The notes under the pieces were generated by a model. The model was given only the letters and a program-made list of their open reading frames with translations. It searched no databases and was not told where the DNA came from. The position numbers and the translations under genes are program-made. From Bacteroidota bacterium (GTDB lineage Bacteria; Bacteroidota; Bacteroidia; Chitinophagales; Chitinophagaceae): a DNA stretch of 64,000 bases. Below, piece after piece: positions 17,009 to 26,088 of the stretch (its first letter is position 1; each line of letters opens with the position of its first letter). The DNA lies in contig JAFDXL010000004.1 in the NCBI GenBank assembly GCA_018267955.1, positions 66,064 to 130,063 on the forward strand. The letters run 5' to 3'.

Positions 17009-18604
17009 ATGAAAAAATTAATGCTATTCATGGCAGGCATTGCCATGTCCTTAGGAACCCATGCACAGTTTAGTTTGGATGCAGGCGGCTGCGGTACAGC
17101 TTACTGGCAACCCTGTTTAGGCACTACAGGTTATGCTTATAATTCTTCCTCTTTAACTGATGCAGTAATTTCTGATGTGCACGGCGCTCTAAATTCAACA
17201 TCACTTTATCATTACGAAGTAGGTGACTTTGATAACTCGGGTGATCGGGATATTTACCTGATTAAAAAGAACCGGTTAAATGGAGCAACAGTGAGTACAG
17301 TTACGTTTGACGCTAATACAGCAATTAATTCTAACCCAGCAACATATGATAATTGCAAGAAAATGACAGTAGATGAAAACAATCATAAAGCATATATCAC
17401 TGGTACGTGGGGACCTACATTCATACCCTTCCTTGCCTGTATAAACCTTAATACGAATACATTTGCCTGGGGAAAATCGTTAAATACCTACCAAGATATC
17501 AAAGATGTAGCAGTTGATGCCAGTGGAAACGTTTATGTATTAGTACGCGAGATACGCAGCTGCAATACTTGTCCTTTAGAATTTTCTATATTAAAATATA
17601 GCAGCGGCAGTACATTCCTTGGCAGCTGGAGTACTAGTTCTTTCGGTTCGTCAGATAGTTATTTCGGGAATGCAATGGAATATGACGGCAGTGGCAAAAT
17701 ATTTGTAGTCGGTCAAGGTTCTGGTGCAACCTGGGGTAGCAGTTTTCTTTTGGGCATTAATACCAGCAGTATGTCGTTTCATTATATTGCAAACCTTACC
17801 TCATACCCTTTTGACAAAGGAGGCTTTAATAAAATTGGAAGAAACCCTACGAATGGTCATATTGTAACAGCGGGCGAATATACTACCCCTTCTACAACTT
17901 CTACGACATGGCAAGAATGGGACGTAACTAGCAACCCTACTAAATATGGTGCTCTTAGTCCTACTGCTTTGCCACCTAACAAAGGTCTGAGTGGAATATC
18001 CTCAACTTCAATAGATATATTGACTGACCTTTTAGTAAACCCTAATGGCAAAGTAGATATTTTAATAGTTAACGGGGTTCTTAATGCAAGATACCTGACT
18101 TACATAAACCCTGCTTTAAACTCCGGTCTTGGTGATATTGACTATAGTACAGGGGGAGGAAATGCAATTCAATTTTCCTCTACCGACCCTCAACCTGTAT
18201 GGGCCAATAAAGATGAAGACGGAAGTATAATAGTTGGTGGGACTTATGGCACATCTCCAAGCTCAATAACCTTCACTGCCAAATTTCACGATGCAAGCCT
18301 TACGACCGGGACGGGAGCATGGCCGGGTTATGAAAATAAATCTACCGGTATCAATCATATCCATGCAGATGAGATAAGCATTGCTCCAAATCCTGCTTCA
18401 GATATACTTTCCATAGAAGGTATCAATGATAATGCTGATTATAGAATCAGTAATACTTTAGGGCAGATAGTTGCCAAAGGCAGTATAGGTAATTCTAAAA
18501 ATGCACAGATAGGCATATCGGGATTGAACCAGGGAACTTATTACCTGCAATTGTATAGTGCTGATAAATCTATTATCACCACCAAGCCATTTGTAAAGCA
18601 ATAA
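17009..18604 (+). CDS. Secreted protein with T9SS sorting domain, unknown function
   Basis: The 531-residue protein has a signal peptide (about 1-20, ending THAQ) and a central region of about 420 residues. That region has repeated strand-rich units ('KAYITGTWGP', 'GNVYVLVREIR', 'GKIFVVGQGSG', 'GSIIVGGTYG') spaced like blades of a beta-propeller. The C-terminal type A sorting domain begins 'ISIAPNPASDILSI' and ends TKPFVKQ. The propeller is inferred from blade-like spacing rather than a recognised family. It stands alone between the gene-poor region and a strong terminator and faces the cluster of five surface genes. Confidence 0.8.
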   Translation: MKKLMLFMAGIAMSLGTHAQFSLDAGGCGTAYWQPCLGTTGYAYNSSSLTDAVISDVHGALNSTSLYHYEVGDFDNSGDRDIYLIKKNRLNGATVSTVTFDANTAINSNPATYDNCKKMTVDENNHKAYITGTWGPTFIPFLACINLNTNTFAWGKSLNTYQDIKDVAVDASGNVYVLVREIRSCNTCPLEFSILKYSSGSTFLGSWSTSSFGSSDSYFGNAMEYDGSGKIFVVGQGSGATWGSSFLLGINTSSMSFHYIANLTSYPFDKGGFNKIGRNPTNGHIVTAGEYTTPSTTSTTWQEWDVTSNPTKYGALSPTALPPNKGLSGISSTSIDILTDLLVNPNGKVDILIVNGVLNARYLTYINPALNSGLGDIDYSTGGGNAIQFSSTDPQPVWANKDEDGSIIVGGTYGTSPSSITFTAKFHDASLTTGTGAWPGYENKSTGINHIHADEISIAPNPASDILSIEGINDNADYRISNTLGQIVAKGSIGNSKNAQIGISGLNQGTYYLQLYSADKSIITTKPFVKQ

Positions 18605-18627
18605 TCAATTCCTAATAAGTAATACTA

Positions 18628-18661
18628 AAGATGCCTGCTATATAGCAGGCATCTTGTTTTT
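18628..18661 (+). terminator. Terminator after the plus-strand surface gene
   Basis: A 28-base perfect inverted repeat (AAGATGCCTGCTAT and its complement) is followed by GTTTTT. It lies between convergent genes and may act both ways. Confidence 0.85.
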
Positions 18662-18687
18662 GATATGAAGCAGTAATTGAGATGAAA

Positions 18688-20154
18688 CTATTCTTTGCTG
18701 ATCTTGATGACCTGTGAGCGTTCGCCATCTGTATAATGCAGGAGGTAAAGCCCGGCGGGGACTTCTTTAAGATCAAGCTCTAGCTTATCGCCGGTCATGG
18801 TGACTGTTTTCAGCAGTTTACCGGAAATATCTGTTAGCTGTATGGTGGCGTCGCTGCGTTTGATGCCGTGCATTACAGATAAGGTAACGGTATTGTGTAC
18901 GGGGTTAGGGTATGCATTGATGCTGAATGCAGGCATTGCAGGTGTATTATCTACACTAAGGCAAGGCTGGGTAAGGAAAGAATCGACCGACCAATCGGAG
19001 GAGGGTGTAGGGTTGCACAATGCGCGGATGAAGAAATAATATTCCCTGCCACAATCGAGGCCATTGAGGTTTAAAGCAGTAACAGATGCGCGCGTGCCGC
19101 CGGTAGGCGCCGGTTCGCCTGCAATACCTACCGCATATTCATAAGCATATACAGAAGTTACCGGCTGCCATGTTGCCAAGGCAGTGGTGCTGGTGATGCC
19201 ATTGATATCTACAGGCGGCATATCGCAGCAAGGTGGTGTGGTGAAAGATACGGTAGTCCACGGACCATAGGTATAGGTAGCCTGGCTATGGCTATCTGTA
19301 TCGCAGATACTGCGTATGTGGAAATAATAGGTGGTATTGCATTTTATATGTTTGATATCGCTATTAGGCAGGTGCATGGATGTTGTGTTAGGATTCAGCA
19401 GGTAATTACCGGTACCGGGGTCATTGGGGTTTTGATCCACTATGTACTCCAGCAGGCGTTCGTTGCCGTTATTTATCCAGTTAACATCTGTACCTTTTGA
19501 TGTGGTATTAGAAAAAGTGACAGTTGGAATTTTGAGGCATGGATTGTGAATGATGACATCGTAATCTTCTGTTTCGCCACTTATAACAGGACCATTAGTG
19601 ATGCACGGATTAATGGGATCGCCGGGGGCATTACTGCTATTAGGTGTTTTAACCCTACCAGATAAACACCTGATACGCATACGTGTTAACCCATCTTTGG
19701 CAAAATGCGGTATCGTAAAAGTAAGGCTAGGAAATGGCCCGGGGGGAGCCTGGGCTTGTTGTGTCACCAACTCACCTTCAGGATAAAGTGAACTTAAATA
19801 ATTAGTGTTATCAAAACTATCGTCTCGATTCCAGTCTACCCAAAATGCAATACGATTGATATTACCATTTGCATTTGAAGGTACGACCGAAGTAATATTT
19901 ATGGTTACAGTAGCCCCTGCATTTACTTCAAGGGTATTACCGCTACCACTGTAGTATGCATAGTTGGTACCAGTATTTCCGCAGGTAGATGAGTTAGAGA
20001 TATTCTGTATCCCACCTGTTGTAACTACTTTGGTAATATTATAGCCATCTGAGCAGCTATTTGTGTACGTGGGGATACAGTTTTTGGAGAATTTTTGCGC
20101 AGATGCAGGCATTGCTGCCGCCAGCACCATACATAGTGGAATAAGCTTTTTCAT
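18688..20154 (-). CDS. GEVED-FN3-FN3 surface protein with T9SS sorting domain (copy 1)
   Basis: The 488-residue protein has a signal peptide (about 1-19, ending ASAQ). A GEVED domain spans roughly 45-205, with 'INRIAFWVDWNRDDSFD', 'GLTRMRIRCLS' and the closing GETEDYDVIIHNPC. Two fibronectin type III-like domains follow, with 'TYYFHIRSICDTDSHS' and 'REYYFFIRALCNPTPSSDW'. A type A sorting domain (AYPNPVHNTVTL to QVIKISKE) ends it. Paired cysteines (PPCCDMPP, QPCLS) border the FN3 domains. It is a close paralogue of the next gene and shares the rear-half layout with the three giant beta-helix proteins. Adhesion or matrix roles are possible, but none is shown. Confidence 0.87.
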   Translation of the reverse strand: MKKLIPLCMVLAAAMPASAQKFSKNCIPTYTNSCSDGYNITKVVTTGGIQNISNSSTCGNTGTNYAYYSGSGNTLEVNAGATVTINITSVVPSNANGNINRIAFWVDWNRDDSFDNTNYLSSLYPEGELVTQQAQAPPGPFPSLTFTIPHFAKDGLTRMRIRCLSGRVKTPNSSNAPGDPINPCITNGPVISGETEDYDVIIHNPCLKIPTVTFSNTTSKGTDVNWINNGNERLLEYIVDQNPNDPGTGNYLLNPNTTSMHLPNSDIKHIKCNTTYYFHIRSICDTDSHSQATYTYGPWTTVSFTTPPCCDMPPVDINGITSTTALATWQPVTSVYAYEYAVGIAGEPAPTGGTRASVTALNLNGLDCGREYYFFIRALCNPTPSSDWSVDSFLTQPCLSVDNTPAMPAFSINAYPNPVHNTVTLSVMHGIKRSDATIQLTDISGKLLKTVTMTGDKLELDLKEVPAGLYLLHYTDGERSQVIKISKE

Positions 20155-20282
20155 CAGGTAAAAGTTTTATGAGTAACCATACAAATACAAGACACGTATG
20201 CCCTGTAATGGAAAAGACGGGAATAGTAATAAATCGGAAAGTGAGCTGTATTAGTTTTAATCTGATTTTAAGGGAACATTAA

Positions 20283-20308
20283 AAAGCCCCGTCTTGAAAC
20301 GGGGCTTT
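20283..20308 (-). terminator. Terminator of GEVED surface gene copy 2
   Basis: A perfect 10-bp stem (AAAGCCCCGT/ACGGGGCTTT) lies 22 bases after the stop codon at 20331 and is followed by TTTT on the minus strand. Confidence 0.85.
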
Positions 20309-20330
20309 AAATATTATTGTTGAAGATGTA

Positions 20331-21761
20331 TTACTCTCTGCGCACTTTTATTACCTGCGTTCGCTGCTCATCGGAGTAGCGTATCATATATAAGCCACTT
20401 GGTACATCGTTCAGGTTCAGATCGAGCTTATCGCCGTCCATCACAGCCGTCTTCAGCACCTTGCCCGTGACATCCATCACTTCTATAGCACCTACCTCGC
20501 GCTTGATGCCGTGCATTACGCTGAGCGTTACCACGTTGCGGGTAGGGTTAGGATATGCATTCAGTTTGAACTCAGGCAATACCGGTGAATTATCTATGCT
20601 GGTACAAGGCTGTGTAAGGAATGAATCTATACCCCAGTCTGACGTAGGCGTAGGACTACATAAAGCCCTGAGGAAGAAATAATATTCGCGGGAGCAATCG
20701 AGGCCCGGTAATAATGTAGTAGTACCATTGTAACGCGTGCCACCCGTTGGCTCCGGAGAATCAGAGATGCTTACTGCGTACTCGTATTGAATAACCGAAG
20801 TAACAGGGCCCCATGAAGCTATAGCTGTATTAGAGGTGATATTATCCACTGTAATAGGCGGTACATCGCAGCAAGGTGGTGTCTGGAAAGAATCCAACCT
20901 CCATGGGCCATAAGACCATGTAGCCTGGCTATGACTTTCTGTATCACATACATCGCGGATGTGGAAATAATATTTGGTGTTACAATTGATACGTGTTGTA
21001 TTGGTATCCGGTACGTGTATAGATGTCTGCGTATTATTGAGCAGGAAATTACCGTTGCCCGGATCATTAGGGCTTTGGTCGATCATGTATTCTACCCATC
21101 TTTCATTGCCATTCACTGTCCAGGAAATGTCTGCTCCTTTTGAAGTAACATTGGTGATGTTGACAGAAGGAATTTTCTTGCAAGGATTATGAATAATAAT
21201 ATCGTAGTCTTCGGTTTCTCCATAAGCGGCACCAGACCAAGTTTGGCATGCATCAAATGTTCCTGTGGGATAATAACCAAAGAGTGGCAAAGCCGTTGGG
21301 TCTGTTGTTTTATAAAAAATACGAAACCTCAACCTTGTCACTCCGTCCTTAGCAAATGGATTTACAGTAATAGGTGTAGCAGTTGTGCCAACTAAATTGA
21401 CAACAAATTCACCCTTAGGCATCGTGATAGGATTATATGGATTGTTGTCAAAAATTTGATTCTGATCATAATCAATATACACTGCCGTACGTGCTAGATT
21501 TTGCCCTGCCTTCGGGTAAACGACTTGTACGGTAAAAGTAGACCCCGCGTTAACTTCTACTACCTTCTTAGTACCAGTATAATATGTGTAATTATTACAT
21601 CCTGTACCCAAGTTTGAAATATTCTGTATTGCACCACCAGTTGTGACATCGCTAATGTAAAGATTAGGATTACAGCCCGAGGGGTATGTAGGTATGCAAT
21701 ACTGAGCTTCCACATTATGGAAAGTAAAAAGCAAAATACACAACGCAAAAAGCTTTTTCAT
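20331..21761 (-). CDS. GEVED-FN3-FN3 surface protein with T9SS sorting domain (copy 2)
   Basis: The 476-residue form starts MKKLFALCILLF and has a signal peptide ending VEAQ. A longer frame begins at a TTG at 21788 and would spoil the signal peptide. The domain order equals that of the preceding paralogue: GEVED ('LARTAVYIDYDQNQIFDNN', GETEDYDIIIHNPC), two FN3-like domains ('KYYFHIRDVCDTESHS', 'REYYFFLRALCSPTPTSDW') and a type A sorting domain (AYPNPTRNVVTL to QVIKVRRE). The two proteins match well from the GETEDYD motif onward and diverge more within GEVED. Each gene has its own terminator, so they are separate units rather than an operon. Confidence 0.87.
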   Translation of the reverse strand: MKKLFALCILLFTFHNVEAQYCIPTYPSGCNPNLYISDVTTGGAIQNISNLGTGCNNYTYYTGTKKVVEVNAGSTFTVQVVYPKAGQNLARTAVYIDYDQNQIFDNNPYNPITMPKGEFVVNLVGTTATPITVNPFAKDGVTRLRFRIFYKTTDPTALPLFGYYPTGTFDACQTWSGAAYGETEDYDIIIHNPCKKIPSVNITNVTSKGADISWTVNGNERWVEYMIDQSPNDPGNGNFLLNNTQTSIHVPDTNTTRINCNTKYYFHIRDVCDTESHSQATWSYGPWRLDSFQTPPCCDVPPITVDNITSNTAIASWGPVTSVIQYEYAVSISDSPEPTGGTRYNGTTTLLPGLDCSREYYFFLRALCSPTPTSDWGIDSFLTQPCTSIDNSPVLPEFKLNAYPNPTRNVVTLSVMHGIKREVGAIEVMDVTGKVLKTAVMDGDKLDLNLNDVPSGLYMIRYSDEQRTQVIKVRRE

Positions 21762-21891
21762 TGAGTAAAATTTAATACGCATCAGCAATATTATTTTAAG
21801 CCGGAGTTTGAATTAAGTGTTATGTAGCAAGATACTAAAAAATATTAAAAATTTAAAAGCATTTTTTTGAGAAAATTTTTATTCATCAAGC

Positions 21892-21918
21892 AAAATGCCC
21901 CCTGAGCGGGGGCATTTT
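21892..21918 (-). terminator. Terminator of giant beta-helix gene A
   Basis: A perfect 11-bp stem (AAAATGCCCCC/GGGGGCATTTT) with a 5-base loop lies 26 bases after the stop codon at 21945. Confidence 0.87.
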
Positions 21919-21944
21919 ATAAATTATAAACTTTTAGTTATTAT

Positions 21945-24900
21945 TTACTGTTTGCTAATCTTCATTACATCTACATGGCTGCGGTCGCTGTATTTCAGTT
22001 GGTAAACACCTGCAGGTAAGCCATTCATGTTCACTTCTACCTGGCTGGCATTCACCACTATGCTGCGTACCTGCTTGCCCGTAACATCTGTAACGGTAAG
22101 TGTAGCTTCGCCATCTATTTTGCCGGACAGCTCTACATGCAATACATCTGTAACCGGATTTGGATAGGCACTCAGACCAATGCTGTTACCGCTGATGGTA
22201 TTGATTGCAGTAGGGAAAGTAGAGAACCCTAATACACCCCATTCAGACTCAGGATAGATGCTGTTACAATATGCTTTTACAAACACATAGTAATCTGATG
22301 CAGGTGCCAGTGGCAATTGCAAACTAGGAGTATTAACTACCGTACCAAATGCAGGTGCCGGCGTTGGTGCATGCTGTATCACATACTCGTACTTAGTAGC
22401 TGTCTGGATCGTATCCCAATACAAAATAGCACGGCTTTGTGTGAGCGTGATCAGCTTTGGCTCCGGTGTATGGCAAGTAATCAGTGTAGTGAAATCAACA
22501 GTAGTCCAGCCTGAAGTATCTTTTACACCACAAATACTGCGTACGTGCACATAATAGTGTGTGTTCTCGGTAAGTGTAGTAAGAGAAATTGTATTAGTAG
22601 TGGCGAAGCTGGAACCCACACCGGACGCAGGCGTAGCAGCGCTGTTGTCCACAATCACCTGGTATCCTATAGGAAGGAATACAGCATCCCAGTCAACATC
22701 TGCAGTAAAGGCAGTGATATTGCTCACTTTTACATGCTCGGGATTGATAACACAACGAATACCGATACGTGCATTTTCTACGATCGTGTATTTGCCCACA
22801 CTATCCAATGCTGCTGTAGGGTATGCTTTGTTGAGCACCGGATCTGTAGCAGCATTGCCATAGTTGTACCCTACCCAAGGAGAGCCATTGGATGAATTGG
22901 CGATCTTGGCATTAGCCTCTGTAGAGATGGTACCCAGCTGAGGATCTTTATAATACACTGTTGGTGTATGAGACAGTGCATACACACCATTGGTAAACAG
23001 ATCTAACCAGAGGTAGCTGCGGCCCACCAGTGATGGCATTGGCGCACCTGCCTGCTGGCCGCTGTACTGGCGCATTACCGCAGTAGATGGTACTGCAGGG
23101 CCCCATGCTATGCTGGCAGCAGTATCCTGGCCAAAGAGGAAGTATTGGGTAGTGCCGGCTGCAGGCGCTGCAGGTATTGCAGTACATGCAGGAGGAGTGC
23201 TGACAGGGCTTACTTCATAAGCACCCAGGTCAGGAACACCATCCTGGCGTGTTTTAGGACGCATTACACCATCGGCATCAAGCGTATCACCATCTATATG
23301 CATACCACGGCCGTTAACCGCCCATGAATTAGGATTGGAAGGATCAGGATGCACATTCTTATTAGCAGGATCGGCGAAGCCCGGATCAAAAATCAGCGAA
23401 TTGCGATCGCGGTTGCTGGCTTTTCTCCATGCCTGCAAGGAGGTAGTATTGACGCTAGGCTTAGAAGTGCCACGAAGCGAAACAGTACCGGGAGTATAAT
23501 ACAGGTTGTAATCGGACTGCCAATAAGTAGTATCATTCAAATAAATAGCCGGATTGGTACTTGTGGCATCGCTACGCGAGAAGACATTGTTATACAAATA
23601 GGAAACGCCGGGATAAGAACCGCTGCCACCTTGCTTGTAAATGAGGTAATTGGTGCTACCTGTACTGGCGCTGTGGAAGGTATTATTGATGTAATACATG
23701 TCGGAATTATTACCATAATACGATGGCTCATAGAACATGTACGTACTACCACTTGTTTTGGCCGTAAATACATTGCTGATGAATTTATCATTTCCAGGAG
23801 TATAACCGCCATATGCGTATATAGTACCGCCGGAAGTGCTGGTCATATCAAATATATTGCTTACCCAAGCAGCACCGGCATAGGAAGAAGACCCATAACC
23901 CTGGTAACCATAGATGCCGCCGGTAGTAGATGTAAAGGTGAGCTTGTTTTTATATGCCAGGCCACCATAACTATAATAAGCATAGTTATAAATATAGCCG
24001 CTCTTAACATTCGCTGTGATCGTGTTAAATGCGTTATAGCCTGCGAGGTAGTTTTGATAATTGTAGTATGAGCCGCCGTTTGTAGCATTATACGAAAACG
24101 TATTATACATCATCGTATCGGCAGCAGCATTACCGTAGTTGTAATCAAGCGGAGCATAATTGTACACATAGCCATAGCTGGTATTATCATTAAACGTAAA
24201 ATTGTTGTATTTGCATTTTACACTTTCAGAATAGTAGGCAGGGCCGTATACATAGCAGTAACCGCCGCCGGAACCAGTAAGATTACCTGTAAAATTGTTG
24301 CTATCTATAACTGCATTAAAGTTGCCGTACATATAAGTACCATACAAATAGTAACCACTGGAAGCTGTTATATTATTCTTCCTGATAAGGGCAGTATTGC
24401 CGGTACCATAGCCATTATAATAAACATAGAATGCGCCAAAATTATAGGCATTGGTACTGGGGGTATTAGTAACAATAGTGTTATTTTTTACTGCAAGGGT
24501 ACAATTGCTGCCTGTGTAGTTGTGATAAGCTATCTCAAAAGCATAATCGGAACCGGAACCAGTTGCCGATGCATTTACATTATTGTTTAGATATTCAGCA
24601 TATCCGTTTGCCAGGCCGTAGTTGTTCCAGTATCCGTAGATGCCGTAGTTGCTGTAACCGGCAGTTAGATTCAACGTGTTATTATCGCATTTGATGTTAT
24701 CGCAATACTGATAGATGTAAATGCCGTAGTTGGTACTACCTGTAGAAGTTTGCGTTAAGGTATTATTGGAGATATTTACCATTTTACAATAGTAGTAATA
24801 GTAAATACCATAGGTAGCGCTGCTTGAATAGAGCGTTATCGTATTATTGGAAGTATTTACCTCATTAGCAGTAGGCGTGCTGTAATTACCATATGTATTG

Positions 24901-25733
24901 TACACCCCGTAAACGCTACTGGTACCGGTAGTGCTGATGGTATTATTACTTACGGTAAAGCCGTTTTGCGGGTAATAAAGATAAAAACCATAGTGCGATC
25001 CAACTCCTGTAGCAGAACAAGTATTGTTCTTTATGGTAACATTGCCCAGGTATTGAGAGTAGATATAGGAATAATAGTTATTGCTGAAGGTATTGTAACT
25101 AAATACGTTATCGGACGACAAGGTAGCTCCTGAAGAAAGCCAGCAGATACCGTGTGAACCATAAGAGAACGTATTACCCATAGCAACAATATTGGTCATA
25201 GAAGAGGCGTTGGCGGCATATATCAATGCGCGCGCGTTGCTGGTAGAAGTAGTTGACTGGCCAATGAAGCTGCAACCCAGAAGGCTATCGTTGCTAGCAG
25301 AGCCTGTAAACTCTACCACCCTGCCATAGGAAGTACTCGTATTGGTAATGCTGATATTCCTAATAGTAAGATACTGTGTACCATTAAGCTGCAGCATATA
25401 ATTGGCAGACGAGCTGCCGGCATCGCTGATGCTTACCGTGCCTGCCCCGCTGGATGCCTGGATGACTACCCTATTAGAACTGCTTGCCCCTGAAAAGGCA
25501 GGTATCTGTACCTGCTGCCAGCCCGTACCCGAGTAAGTGCCGGGCAGGACATTAAAGACAATAGTACCTGAAAGCGTACCCACGTCCGCTATCGCGTCTG
25601 CAAGGGTAGTGTAAGAGCCCCCGGAACCAATAGTATACGTGCCGGTGGTGATCGCGGCATTTGCCTGCCCATACATACCGAGCAACAAGGCAGATGCGAA
25701 GCCTAGTTTTTTAAAAATGTTGAAGTGTTTCAT
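21945..25733 (-). CDS. Giant Tyr/Asn-rich beta-helix surface protein A (T9SS cargo)
   Basis: The 1,262-residue protein starts MKHFNIFKKLG and has a signal peptide ending QANAA. A right-handed parallel beta-helix spans roughly 30-780. Within it, units of about 26-36 residues open with NNT and carry an aromatic YGxY stretch about ten residues later (for example YGIYYYYYC, YGIYIYQYC, YGIYGYW). The helix closes with 'DGDTLDADGVMRPKTR' and PDLGAYE, like choice-of-anchor Q proteins. An unassigned segment, two FN3-like domains ('YYVHVRSICG', 'YYVFVKAYCNSIYPESEWG') and a type A sorting domain (AYPNPVTDVLHV to DVMKISKQ) follow. No polysaccharide lyase catalytic residues were recognised. The rear 1.46 kb is nearly identical to gene C. 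Confidence 0.88.
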   Translation of the reverse strand: MKHFNIFKKLGFASALLLGMYGQANAAITTGTYTIGSGGSYTTLADAIADVGTLSGTIVFNVLPGTYSGTGWQQVQIPAFSGASSSNRVVIQASSGAGTVSISDAGSSSANYMLQLNGTQYLTIRNISITNTSTSYGRVVEFTGSASNDSLLGCSFIGQSTTSTSNARALIYAANASSMTNIVAMGNTFSYGSHGICWLSSGATLSSDNVFSYNTFSNNYYSYIYSQYLGNVTIKNNTCSATGVGSHYGFYLYYPQNGFTVSNNTISTTGTSSVYGVYNTYGNYSTPTANEVNTSNNTITLYSSSATYGIYYYYYCKMVNISNNTLTQTSTGSTNYGIYIYQYCDNIKCDNNTLNLTAGYSNYGIYGYWNNYGLANGYAEYLNNNVNASATGSGSDYAFEIAYHNYTGSNCTLAVKNNTIVTNTPSTNAYNFGAFYVYYNGYGTGNTALIRKNNITASSGYYLYGTYMYGNFNAVIDSNNFTGNLTGSGGGYCYVYGPAYYSESVKCKYNNFTFNDNTSYGYVYNYAPLDYNYGNAAADTMMYNTFSYNATNGGSYYNYQNYLAGYNAFNTITANVKSGYIYNYAYYSYGGLAYKNKLTFTSTTGGIYGYQGYGSSSYAGAAWVSNIFDMTSTSGGTIYAYGGYTPGNDKFISNVFTAKTSGSTYMFYEPSYYGNNSDMYYINNTFHSASTGSTNYLIYKQGGSGSYPGVSYLYNNVFSRSDATSTNPAIYLNDTTYWQSDYNLYYTPGTVSLRGTSKPSVNTTSLQAWRKASNRDRNSLIFDPGFADPANKNVHPDPSNPNSWAVNGRGMHIDGDTLDADGVMRPKTRQDGVPDLGAYEVSPVSTPPACTAIPAAPAAGTTQYFLFGQDTAASIAWGPAVPSTAVMRQYSGQQAGAPMPSLVGRSYLWLDLFTNGVYALSHTPTVYYKDPQLGTISTEANAKIANSSNGSPWVGYNYGNAATDPVLNKAYPTAALDSVGKYTIVENARIGIRCVINPEHVKVSNITAFTADVDWDAVFLPIGYQVIVDNSAATPASGVGSSFATTNTISLTTLTENTHYYVHVRSICGVKDTSGWTTVDFTTLITCHTPEPKLITLTQSRAILYWDTIQTATKYEYVIQHAPTPAPAFGTVVNTPSLQLPLAPASDYYVFVKAYCNSIYPESEWGVLGFSTFPTAINTISGNSIGLSAYPNPVTDVLHVELSGKIDGEATLTVTDVTGKQVRSIVVNASQVEVNMNGLPAGVYQLKYSDRSHVDVMKISKQ
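21951..23415 (-). repeat. Near-identical 1.46-kb tract, copy in gene A
   Basis: The 3' part of gene A (choice-of-anchor, FN3 and sorting-domain coding DNA) matches 30156-31620 in gene C almost base for base, including silent positions. A short diverged patch is present near 22571-22655. Comparison was by eye. Confidence 0.85.
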
Positions 25734-26032
25734 CTTATTATAGCACAATTAGAAATTCGAAAAAAAGCCGCCGTTGGCTTTATTGATTCTGAATTTAAAA
25801 CGATTTCATAGAAATAAAAATGACCATACATCAATTTTAATCTCCATCCATTAATCTGTTTTTAACCGTCTATTAATAAGATTTTAATTTTAAAGCAATT
25901 TTATGGTAACAATAGCCTCATCCAGATTGAAAAATTACAATATGTATATATTAGTTATTTAACAAATGTTTCTAATTTACTTCAATTGAAATATCTATAG
26001 AAACGTTAAAAATTTTAATCTCTCCTTAATGC
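25734..26032 (-). other. AT-rich leader/promoter region of gene A
   Basis: No coding sequence was found. The DNA is strongly AT-rich. A small hairpin (AAAGCC/GGCTTT) lies at about 25764-25781, close to the start of gene A. The stretch at 25840-25900, rich in TTTTTAA and TTAATA, resembles part of the region upstream of gene C (34190-34260). Confidence 0.45.
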
Positions 26033-26068
26033 AAAAGCGAGTGCCTCCTGGTGGAGGCACTCGCTTTT
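26033..26068 (-). terminator. Terminator of giant beta-helix gene B
   Basis: A perfect 16-bp stem (AAAAGCGAGTGCCTCC and its complement) with a TGGT loop lies 21 bases after the stop codon at 26089. It is the second-longest stem in this window. Confidence 0.9.
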
Positions 26069-26088
26069 TAGAAAAAATCAGTATAAGA

